A stretch of 64,000 nt of DNA from Luteolibacter arcticus (lineage in GTDB: Bacteria > Verrucomicrobiota > Verrucomicrobiia > Verrucomicrobiales > Akkermansiaceae). This document shows, piece after piece, positions 1 through 6,692 of the stretch. The first letter of the stretch is position 1. Each line of letters begins with the position of its first letter. Made by a program: the position numbers and the translations under genes. The stretch is taken from positions 50,221 to 114,220 of the forward strand of contig NZ_JAPDDT010000019.1 in the NCBI RefSeq assembly GCF_025950235.1. Reading direction: 5' to 3'. The notes under the pieces were generated by a model. It was given only the letters and a program-made list of their open reading frames with translations, was not told the origin of the DNA and did no database searches.

Positions 1-50
1 GGGGCGGGAAGATAGATCGCGACTTCGATTGCCGGTGCGGTCCGAACGCC

Positions 51-77
51 GCCGGAACGACGCAGGCGTTCCGCTAC
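51..77. repeat. REP-like hairpin, family A, copy 1
   Basis: A 27-base hairpin in reverse orientation relative to the copy at 59003. It has the fixed flanks GCCGGAA and TTCCGCTAC around a variable inner stem. It lies just beyond the stop codon of the HAD-Nudix gene. Other copies are at 11662-11688, 11745-11771 and 59003-59029. There is no T-run, so it is not a classical terminator. Confidence 0.7.
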
Positions 78-91
78 AACGGCATTCAATC

Positions 92-1141
92 TCACACCGG
101 ATGCTCGATCAGCCCTTGATTCAGCGCCTCGACCAGCAGCGTCCGAGTCGGCCGATTCAGATCCAACCCCAACGCAGCAGCAGGCGTGACCCACCGGAAT
201 TCCTGCGCCTCGTCATTGAGGATGACGTCCCCGGGCTGGGTGCGGGCCACGTAGTTGAGCAGCAGGAAGTGCTCCGGCCGCTGGAACTCGGTGGAATCGA
301 TGCAGTCCTGCACCAGCACGAAGGCGGGCTGGGTGATCTCCAGCCCCGTCTCCTCGCGGATCTCGCGGCGCAGGGCATCGAGCGAGCTTTCCCCACGGCG
401 GATCTTGCCGCCCGGGATGCCCCAGCGGTGGCCCCACTTGTGGGTGCGGACCATCAGCAGCTTGCCACGGCCATCGTGAAGCAGCGCACCGACGGTAGGC
501 ACCGGCCGCGGCTTCCAGCCCGGTCGTTCCAACAAGCGCTGCAGCACCGCCAGATCCGGCACGGTCAGGTCCGGCCGCGCCGCCGCCAAGGGCCCCGCGT
601 GCGTGTAGCCCGTCAGCACCGCGATCGACGTGAGATTCCCGTGGCGCGCCGTATCGATGTCATGGGTCATGTCGCCCACGAAGGCGCTTTCCTCCGGAGC
701 GAGGCGGTGCGTTTCCAGGATACCGAGGATCCGTTCGCGCTTGTCCAGCACACCGGAGTAGGTCGCTTCGAAAAAGTCGGCCAGCCCGAGCCCGACAAGC
801 TGCGACTGGAAGGCATCGCTATCCATGCTGGTCAGGACGAAGCAGCGGATGCCGTGGTCGCGGCACCACTCGAGCTTCTCCCGGGCATGTGGCAAAATCG
901 TCACGGGCACCTGCGACGCACCGAAGGCCTTGCGGAAATGAACCTCCAGCTCCCCCAGCGGGACGCCGGGGATCATTTCCTCATAGAACTCGGCGTAGGG
1001 CAGCCTGAAGCGCAGGCGGAAGCCCTCGCGGTCCAGGGGCTCCTTGCCGTAGATGCCGAGCACGTGATTGGTCGCCTCCAGCACCGGCGGGAGATCATCC
1101 ACCAGCGTGCCGGACCAATCGAAAATCAGGTTGCGAAACAT
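92..1141 (-). CDS. HAD-like hydrolase fused to a Nudix hydrolase
   Basis: A 349-residue two-domain protein. Residues 1-205 are a HAD fold: motif I DWSGT near residue 8, a central LTS motif, and a late VGDMTHD motif. Residues 215-349 are a Nudix domain with a complete box at 245-267 (G-x5-E-x7-REIREETGL). I chose the ATG at 1141; the open frame runs further upstream, but that part overlaps the next gene and looks non-coding. In motif I the usual second Asp is Ser, as in phosphonatase-like HADs (DWAGT), so ordinary phosphatase acid-base chemistry may be missing. The Nudix half probably removes or sanitises a nucleotide-type diphosphate. The substrate is unknown. It is the last gene of a minus-strand run with the DciA-like and ferredoxin genes, 14 bp after the former. 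Confidence 0.85.
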   Translation of the reverse strand: MFRNLIFDWSGTLVDDLPPVLEATNHVLGIYGKEPLDREGFRLRFRLPYAEFYEEMIPGVPLGELEVHFRKAFGASQVPVTILPHAREKLEWCRDHGIRCFVLTSMDSDAFQSQLVGLGLADFFEATYSGVLDKRERILGILETHRLAPEESAFVGDMTHDIDTARHGNLTSIAVLTGYTHAGPLAAARPDLTVPDLAVLQRLLERPGWKPRPVPTVGALLHDGRGKLLMVRTHKWGHRWGIPGGKIRRGESSLDALRREIREETGLEITQPAFVLVQDCIDSTEFQRPEHFLLLNYVARTQPGDVILNDEAQEFRWVTPAAALGLDLNRPTRTLLVEALNQGLIEHPV

Positions 1142-1155
1142 GGAAAGGGTATCAG

Positions 1156-1527
1156 TCAGCCGACCTGGAAACGGATGCTCTTCACCACCCCGGCACCGGC
1201 GGCTTGCTGGACCTTTTGCAGCAGCACCCCGCGGGTCTGCTCTAGGTGAAAGCGCATCGCCGGTTGCAGCACGTTGAGGGTGAGGCAGCCGCCCTTCAGC
1301 GAGGCTGGGGTGGCATGGCGCGCGACGAAATCGCCGGCGACCTCCTTCCACATCTCCCTCAGCCGCTCCTCATCGATGCCCTCGGTGGCACCCGCTTGCT
1401 TGAGGATGGCGCCCAGGAATTCCTTCGGCAGGTGCAGCCGGGAGTCGAGACGCACCGGCTCCTCGCCGCCCAGCCACTCCCGGAGCACTGCGCGACGCAT
1501 CGCTTCGAGCCGGGATTCCTTGGCCAT
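1156..1527 (-). CDS. DciA-like (DUF721) protein
   Basis: A 123-residue basic protein. The pattern MAxxSRLEAMRR... followed by W-K-E-V-A-G and HATPASLKGGCLTLNV fits the DUF721/DciA family, whose characterised members help load the replicative helicase. The start is the ATG at 1527, only 8 bp after the ferredoxin stop; the longer open frame overlaps the ferredoxin and reads as an arginine-rich shadow. Functional assignment rests on family resemblance only. Confidence 0.75.
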   Translation of the reverse strand: MAKESRLEAMRRAVLREWLGGEEPVRLDSRLHLPKEFLGAILKQAGATEGIDEERLREMWKEVAGDFVARHATPASLKGGCLTLNVLQPAMRFHLEQTRGVLLQKVQQAAGAGVVKSIRFQVG

Positions 1528-1535
1528 GGCTTGGA

Positions 1536-1778
1536 TCAGTCTTCGCCGCTGCCGTCGTCCCCGATCGCTTCGACCGGGCAACCTTCCATCGCCTCGCGGC
1601 TCTGGGCGCGCTCCTCGTCGTTCTCCGGCTGCTTGTACACGTACGAGTAGCCTTCGTCGTCGGAGCGGGTGAAATTGTTCGGTGCAGTCTCGCGGCAGAG
1701 GTCGCAGTCGATGCACTGGCTATCGACGTAGAATTTGCCGCCGACGTTTTCCGGGTTCTTGTCTTCTCGATCGGCCAT
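1536..1778 (-). CDS. Small single-cluster ferredoxin
   Basis: An 80-residue acidic ferredoxin. Cys22, Cys25 and Cys28 (CIDCDLC) plus Cys67 in a GCPVEAI motif can bind one [4Fe-4S] cluster. It presumably carries electrons in the cytoplasm; the partner is not evident. The start at 1778 (MADRED) removes an upstream extension that would encode the intergenic repeats. The leader just before the ATG is pyrimidine-rich (TTTCCTTCCC), with no Shine-Dalgarno motif. It is the first gene of a three-gene minus-strand run. Confidence 0.85.
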   Translation of the reverse strand: MADREDKNPENVGGKFYVDSQCIDCDLCRETAPNNFTRSDDEGYSYVYKQPENDEERAQSREAMEGCPVEAIGDDGSGED

Positions 1779-1876
1779 TTGGGAAGGAAATGCTGCTGGC
1801 AGGTGCATCGCGCCGCCGCGTCCGGCATGCAATCCCTTTTTGCCGAATCCCCAAGACGACCGCATTTGGAAATCCC

Positions 1877-1997
1877 AACCGCGAATCGACGCCAATCGAC
1901 GCCAATCGACGCCAATTTGGAAGAAATTGAGCCTTCATTTCGGCAAATCGTGGCCGGGACACCCGTAATTCGCGTCCCTTGGCGTCCATTCGCGGTT
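1877..1997. repeat. Decamer-period intergenic repeat, inverted pair
   Basis: This fills most of the 319-bp gap 1779-2097 between divergent genes. At 1877-1914, read on the minus strand, 10-bp units TTGGCGTCGA occur three times and end in TTCGCGGTT. At 1967-1997, on the plus strand, the units ATTCGCGTCC and CTTGGCGTCC end in ATTCGCGGTT. The two arms face each other. Related copies lie at 13921 and 38877. The motif TTTGGAAGAAAT at 1915-1926 recurs inside the heptamer locus near 4848. No gene is seen in the gap. Confidence 0.75.
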
Positions 1998-2097
1998 CTC
2001 AAACTCGCAGCGGTCGGGCGGTGGCCGATTCCCTGCGGCCATGCTTTCCACTGGCCAAGTCCGGGCGCGATTCCTAAACCGGTGGCCACCCTCATCC

Positions 2098-3375
2098 ATG
2101 TCCGCGGAACCACAAAATCCTTCCGGCTTGCCGGGCCGCAATCGCCCGCAGCTTTCGGATCTCTCCCGGGAGACCACGGAGGATGATTTGTGGAATCTGG
2201 ACGAAGAGGCCGCGCCGGGCCAATCCCGGCAGGCCAAGCCGACTCCGTCGCCCCGGCCGATTTCCAACAAGGAAGCCGCCACCGAGCCGGAATCCACCCC
2301 CGGGACGGTGGAACCGCCCGCGCCGCGCGGCCTCCACTCGCCGGTCAAGCCGCCGGTCACCCGTTCCACGCCCGCGGACGAGATCGGCGACCTCGACGAA
2401 AGCGAGCCGGAGCCTGCCCCCAAGCGCACGTCCAAACCCATTCCCGGCCGCCCGCCTGCTCCCGCTCCATCGCCTCCGCCCGCGGATGAGACCATTTCCC
2501 TGACCAGCGCGATCGACGAAGAGCCTGCCGAGCCGCCGGCCCCCGTTGGAAAGCAGCAGAAGAAGAGGGCGAAGAAGAAGCCTGCCGGTTCCGAAGTAAC
2601 AGCCGCCCCGCAAGCCGCCGCGCCGCCGGTGGTGGAAGAGCTGGAATTGGAGCTCTACCAGCCTGAACCCGAGGCTGCGCCGGAGCCCGAGCCCGAACCC
2701 GAACCAGCACCCGAGCCCTACGATGCCGGGCAGGAAGAAGAGCCTGCCCCCGCAGTGGCCAAGGAAAACCGCCCCCGCCCCGCCGCGCCCGCCACCAAGG
2801 GCAACATCCCCCGGCCACGGATGAACCGCCGCGAAGTCATCGGCATCGCCTCCTTCGTGGTGGTGGTGATGATCACCGCGCTGTGGGTGCTGACCCGCTT
2901 TTTCAGCCAGCTTTCCTTCACCAGTGATTCCGAAGGCCTCCCCGACTACCCGCTGAAGGGCAATCTCGCCTGGATCGCCTCCGGCAGCACCTTCTGGCGC
3001 GAACCAGTCCGCAGCGGTGACACCCGCGACGTCGCCCGCCGCGAGGTCGTCTTGATCCCGGTGCTCGAACTCACGCTGGATCCCGAGCATTCGGGGGGTG
3101 GCGCCTTGCGCGTGCTGTTCCGCAATGGCGATGGCGAACCGCTTGGCGACCCGATCACCCGCTCCTTCGGTGCCGGCCGCTTCGAGAGCAGCGGCAGCGC
3201 CACCGTCGCCTTCGCCGCCACCGATGGCTTCACCGAGGATGGCGATTTCCAGTCCTACCGCACTGGCAAGGGCAATTACTGGACCGCCGACGTGCTGGAA
3301 GGCCCTCCCGGCGATAGTCCCGCCAGCTCCTTCAAGAAGATCTCCTCAATTCCCATTTTCCCTGACCGCCGCTGA
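2098..3375 (+). CDS. Single-pass membrane protein with a long Pro/Glu-rich cytoplasmic region
   Basis: I do not recognise this 425-residue protein. Residues 1-240 are low complexity, rich in Pro, Glu, Ala and Lys, with runs such as EPEPEPEPAPEP. One hydrophobic segment follows at about 246-268, just after Met-Asn-Arg-Arg. The last 155 residues or so should lie outside the cytoplasmic membrane and look folded. The start is the ATG at 2098 (MSAEPQ); the longer frame from 2041 has no better signal. HemQ starts 14 bp after its stop, so the two are probably co-transcribed. Confidence 0.7.
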   Translation: MSAEPQNPSGLPGRNRPQLSDLSRETTEDDLWNLDEEAAPGQSRQAKPTPSPRPISNKEAATEPESTPGTVEPPAPRGLHSPVKPPVTRSTPADEIGDLDESEPEPAPKRTSKPIPGRPPAPAPSPPPADETISLTSAIDEEPAEPPAPVGKQQKKRAKKKPAGSEVTAAPQAAAPPVVEELELELYQPEPEAAPEPEPEPEPAPEPYDAGQEEEPAPAVAKENRPRPAAPATKGNIPRPRMNRREVIGIASFVVVVMITALWVLTRFFSQLSFTSDSEGLPDYPLKGNLAWIASGSTFWREPVRSGDTRDVARREVVLIPVLELTLDPEHSGGGALRVLFRNGDGEPLGDPITRSFGAGRFESSGSATVAFAATDGFTEDGDFQSYRTGKGNYWTADVLEGPPGDSPASSFKKISSIPIFPDRR

Positions 3376-3389
3376 TCCCGACCCTGACC

Positions 3390-4217
3390 ATGTCCGATAC
3401 CAATGTTCCCCCGCTTGTGCCGCGCGAAGGCTGGCACGTGATGCACCTCTTCTATCAGATCGACCACTCCCAGTGGTCGCTGCTCGGTGATGACGAAAAG
3501 CGCGCCGCCAAGACCCGGCTCACTGAGCTGGTCCAGGAGATCCGCGCCACCAAGGACACCCACCTGCTGACCTTCGCGATCGCGACGCCCAAGGCGGACA
3601 TCGGCTTCATGCTGCTCACGCCGGATCTCCAGGTGGCCACGGGCTATGAAAAGCAGCTCACGCTTTCGCTCGGCCCCGAGATCCTCAGCCCGGCGTATTC
3701 GTATCTCTCGATGACCGAGAGCTCGGAATACACGACCACCTCCGCGCAATACGCCGCCGACACCTTGATCGGCGAGAAGGGCCTCACCGAGGGCAGTCCG
3801 GAATTCCAGCAGGCCATGAAGGAATTCGAGGAGCGCATGGCGCACTACCTCAAGCACCGCCTCTACCCGGTACTGCCGGACTGGCCGGCGATCTGTTTCT
3901 ACCCGATGTCCAAGCGCCGCACCGGCGCGGACAATTGGTACTCGCTGTCTTACGAAGCGCGCCGCGAATTGATGAGTGGCCACGCCCGCGTGGGCCGCAC
4001 GTATTCCGGCCGCATCCTCCAGCTCATCACCGGCTCCACCGGCCTGGATGAATACGAGTGGGGCGTCACCCTGCTCGCCAAGGACACCGTCGATATCAAG
4101 TCGATCGTGTATGAGATGCGCTTCGACGAGGTCTCCGCGCGCTATGCGGAATTCGGCGACTTCTACATCGGCATGCAGTTGCCGTTGGATGAGTTGTTCC
4201 GGCGGATTTGCTTGTGA
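3390..4217 (+). CDS. hemQ: Coproheme decarboxylase HemQ/ChdC
   Basis: A 275-residue chlorite-dismutase-superfamily protein. In the coproporphyrin branch of haem synthesis this enzyme converts coproheme to haem b using peroxide. Supporting features are Tyr171 in YPMSKRR, 27 residues before His198 in LMSGHARVGR (the same spacing as the radical Tyr and proximal His of known ChdC enzymes), and the C-terminal MRFDEVSARYAEFG...FYIG block. The Arg of true chlorite dismutases is not apparent. It follows the membrane protein gene at 14 bp. The leader lacks a Shine-Dalgarno motif. Confidence 0.92.
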   Translation: MSDTNVPPLVPREGWHVMHLFYQIDHSQWSLLGDDEKRAAKTRLTELVQEIRATKDTHLLTFAIATPKADIGFMLLTPDLQVATGYEKQLTLSLGPEILSPAYSYLSMTESSEYTTTSAQYAADTLIGEKGLTEGSPEFQQAMKEFEERMAHYLKHRLYPVLPDWPAICFYPMSKRRTGADNWYSLSYEARRELMSGHARVGRTYSGRILQLITGSTGLDEYEWGVTLLAKDTVDIKSIVYEMRFDEVSARYAEFGDFYIGMQLPLDELFRRICL

Positions 4218-4309
4218 GCGAGCCGCGAAGAGCGCGGGCTAGGGTTGGCAAGAGGACCCGGCCCGCTTGCCCTCCCCCCGCGCCGCACGGACGACCAGCC
4301 CGATGGGCT

Positions 4310-4339
4310 GGGCTAAGAAATGTCGCGCCGTTGGCGCTG
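4310..4339. repeat. Dispersed intergenic repeat, family C
   Basis: In the 187-bp gap between convergent hemQ and queD. Its reverse complement begins CAGCGCCAACGGCGCGACAT, 20 bases identical to 35077-35096, and the next ten bases are similar. The core GCGCCAACGGCGC can fold as a short hairpin. Nothing else is seen in 4218-4404. Confidence 0.65.
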
Positions 4340-4404
4340 CGGAGACTGGCGGTTGAGAGCCATCTCTGTGCTCCCCTTCGCGACCCGGCAGTCGGCGTCG
4401 TCTG

Positions 4405-4770
4405 TTAGAACTCGCCGCGGAATGAACATCGCGCCGTCGGGGTCTCGTAAATCACGATTTCCGCCAGGCCGGGAAGCTGGGGCGCCAGTTTTTTCCAAAA
4501 CCACCCCGCCATCCGCTCGATGGTCGGGCTTTCGAGGCCCTCGATGTCATTGAGGTAGCCGTGGTCCATCAGCTCCAGCAGCGGGCGCATGGCTTCCGTG
4601 ATCCGCTTGTGGTCATAGACCCAGCCGATGGTCTCATCCACCTCGCCCTCGATCGAGATTTCCACCTTGAAGCTGTGGCCGTGCATGCGGCGGCATTTGT
4701 GGTCCTCCGGCAGGCTCGGCAGGGTGTGGGCGGCTTCGAAGCGGAAGTCTTTGGTCAAGCGGGCGCGCAT
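4405..4770 (-). CDS. queD: 6-carboxy-tetrahydropterin synthase QueD
   Basis: A 121-residue member of the 6-pyruvoyl-tetrahydropterin synthase family. It has His15 (FEAAHTL), Cys26 and the CxxxHGH motif (CRRMHGH, 26-32). The CxxxHGH spacing is typical of QueD, which makes 6-carboxytetrahydropterin from dihydroneopterin triphosphate for queuosine/7-deazaguanine synthesis. The zinc ligands would be His15, His30 and His32. I start it at 4770 (MRARL) rather than 4794, because the longer form adds a segment unlike the family. No other queuosine gene is present. Confidence 0.85.
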   Translation of the reverse strand: MRARLTKDFRFEAAHTLPSLPEDHKCRRMHGHSFKVEISIEGEVDETIGWVYDHKRITEAMRPLLELMDHGYLNDIEGLESPTIERMAGWFWKKLAPQLPGLAEIVIYETPTARCSFRGEF

Positions 4771-4786
4771 GGCGGGGGGAATTGAA

Positions 4787-5003
4787 ATCACCAATCATCG
4801 GGAAAGGAATCACCAATCATCAATCCTCCAATCACCAATCGAAGTGTTTGGAAGAAATAGAATGGCTCTCGCCTCAGCCAGCCCGCGTCAAAGCGGGCGA
4901 CTCTTCCCAAGGAACCTCCGTACTTCGCGTCAGCGATACTGCCTCTTCAGGCACTCTGATTGGTGATTCTCACGGATTGGAAGATTGATGATTGGTGATT
5001 TCC
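4787..5003. repeat. Heptamer-period intergenic repeat, inverted arms
   Basis: The left arm (4787-4842) is built of 7-bp units such as ATCACCA, ATCATCA and ATCCTCC. The right arm (4957-5003) carries the same units on the other strand, including TGATTGGTGATT. The arms face each other across about 110 bp that hold a further TTTGGAAGAAAT element (shared with 1915-1926) and no gene. The locus fills the divergent gap between queD and the glycosyltransferase. Similar heptad loci are at 17960 and 30641. Confidence 0.75.
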
Positions 5004-5022
5004 CCTTCAAACCTCCCTCCGC

Positions 5023-5799
5023 ATGCCGGATTCCCGACCTGTCGTTCTCATCCCCAGCTACAATACCGGCCCAATCCTCCCCTCCACCGTGGCGGCGGCG
5101 CTGGCGCAGGACGTATCGGTGCGGGTTGTGATCGACGGCTCCACTGACGGCTCGCCGGAGCTGCTCCAGCCGCTGCTTTCCCATCCCCGGCTGAAGGTCG
5201 CCCACCTCCCGAAGAATGCCGGCAAGGGTTCCGCCGTCCTGTACGGGACCCGCGCGGCGCTGGCCGAGGGCTTCACCCACGTGCTGTGCATGGATGCCGA
5301 TGGCCAGCATCCGGCGGACATGATCCCGGACTACTTTAGGCTGTCTCACCAGCATCCCCAGGCCGCGGTCTTCGGCCGGCCCGTGTTCGATGCCTCTGCG
5401 CCCGCCCTGCGGGTGAATGGCCGGAAGGTATCCAACTTCTGGGCGAATCTCGAAACCATGGGCTGGGGCATCGATGACTCGCTCTTCGGCATGCGGCTCT
5501 ACCCCGCCGCCGAGTTGGTGACGGTCTTCGAGAGCACCTGCTTCGCCCGTCGTTTCGACTTCGATCCGGAGGTGGCGGTGCGCCTCGCTTGGCGCGGCGT
5601 GCCCATTCTCAACCTCCCGACCCCGGTCCGCTACCTGAGCCGCGAGGAGGGGGGCATTTCGCAATTCCGCTACCTGCGGGACAATGCCTTGCTGACGTGG
5701 ATGCACGCGCGGCTGCTCTTCGGATTTCTCGTGCGGCTTCCTTGGCTTGCGCTCCGGGGCGAAAACCCGCTCCATCCCTTTAGCCCGCCGCACTCGTGA
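5023..5799 (+). CDS. Family 2 glycosyltransferase (DPM-like)
   Basis: A 258-residue GT-A enzyme. It has the N-terminal PVVLIPSYNTG strand, VVIDGSTDGS, and the metal-binding DAD at 91-93 in MDADGQHP. It resembles dolichol/polyprenyl-phosphate sugar transferases and probably moves a sugar from a nucleotide donor to a lipid or lipid-linked acceptor at the membrane. The C-terminal 30 residues are hydrophobic and may anchor it. The stop overlaps the methyltransferase start (GTGA), so the two are translationally coupled. Confidence 0.8.
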   Translation: MPDSRPVVLIPSYNTGPILPSTVAAALAQDVSVRVVIDGSTDGSPELLQPLLSHPRLKVAHLPKNAGKGSAVLYGTRAALAEGFTHVLCMDADGQHPADMIPDYFRLSHQHPQAAVFGRPVFDASAPALRVNGRKVSNFWANLETMGWGIDDSLFGMRLYPAAELVTVFESTCFARRFDFDPEVAVRLAWRGVPILNLPTPVRYLSREEGGISQFRYLRDNALLTWMHARLLFGFLVRLPWLALRGENPLHPFSPPHS

Positions 5800-6446
5800 C
5801 TGCCGAACTTCCCAAGAAACTCGCCGCCCCTTTCCCCGGGGTGTGGGATCGGACCTATGTGGCGTCCAAGGTGAAAACCGACCCGCTCTACGGGGCGGTC
5901 TACGATGAACTCAGTGACTCCTCGCTGCCGCTGCTCGACCTGGGCTGCGGACTCGGGCTGCTGGCCTTCTATCTCCGCGAGCGCGGCCTTGCGTTCCCGA
6001 TCCACGGCGTGGACTACGATCCGCGGAAGATCGCCTCAGCTCGGAAGGCGGCTGCTGCATTGAAGCACGGCGACCTCTCGTTCGACAGCCATGACGCACG
6101 GCAGGGGCTGCCGGAGCACATGGGGAACGTGACGATTCTCGACATCCTGCAGTTCTTCACGCCGGAGGAGCAGCAGAAGCTGTTAGGCTTGGCGGCATCG
6201 CGAGTGGCCCCCGGTGGCAAGCTGGTGATCCGTTCCGGCCTGCGCGACAGCTCGCGGCGGTTCAAGGTGACGGTGTTCTGTGACTACGTCGCGAAGATCA
6301 CGTTCTGGATGAAGGCCGCTCCCACGCATTATCCGTCCGGCGAGGACTTCGAGCGAATCCTTTCCCCGCACGGCACGGTGACGGTCTCTCCCCTGTGGGG
6401 CGGCACGCCATTCAACAATCATCTGATTGTGTTGGAGAAGGCGTAG
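5796..6446 (+). CDS. Class I SAM-dependent methyltransferase
   Basis: A 216-residue Rossmann methyltransferase with motif I LLDLGCGLG at residues 46-54 and an acidic GVDYDP at strand 2. It starts with GTG, overlapping the glycosyltransferase stop by 4 bp. Pairing with a DPM-like transferase suggests a lipid or glycolipid substrate, but the sequence does not decide. It converges on the deacetylase gene across an inverted repeat pair. Confidence 0.8.
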   Translation: MTAELPKKLAAPFPGVWDRTYVASKVKTDPLYGAVYDELSDSSLPLLDLGCGLGLLAFYLRERGLAFPIHGVDYDPRKIASARKAAAALKHGDLSFDSHDARQGLPEHMGNVTILDILQFFTPEEQQKLLGLAASRVAPGGKLVIRSGLRDSSRRFKVTVFCDYVAKITFWMKAAPTHYPSGEDFERILSPHGTVTVSPLWGGTPFNNHLIVLEKA

Positions 6447-6466
6447 GGTCCCGGAGCAATATTCTA

Positions 6467-6692
6467 ACGGTCGCGTAGCGACCAAGGATGGTAGCCGTGG
6501 GTTTCAACCCACGGCAGGCCTAGCACGCAAGAACCCGTCGCGTCGCGAAGGAATCCGGGCGATGCGGACCCGATTCTAACAAAGGCTCCCTTCGCCCCTA
6601 TTCCGGTGTCGCACTGCGACACGCATCACGGAGTACGTTCAGTCCGTGGGTTGAAACCCACGCCTACCGTCCTCGACCGCTACGCGGTCGTT
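6467..6692. repeat. REP-like inverted pair, family B
   Basis: Two 49-bp copies in opposite orientation, 6467-6515 and 6644-6692, differ at seven positions. Each carries two hairpins: a small one with loop GTA (GGTCGC/GCGACC in one, GACCGC/GCGGTC in the other) and the palindrome CCGTGGGTTTCAACCCACGG (6496-6515). The changes in the small stem compensate each other. A further hairpin, GTGTCGC/GCGACAC, lies at 6606-6622. The right copy overlaps the 3' end of the deacetylase gene. Confidence 0.8.
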
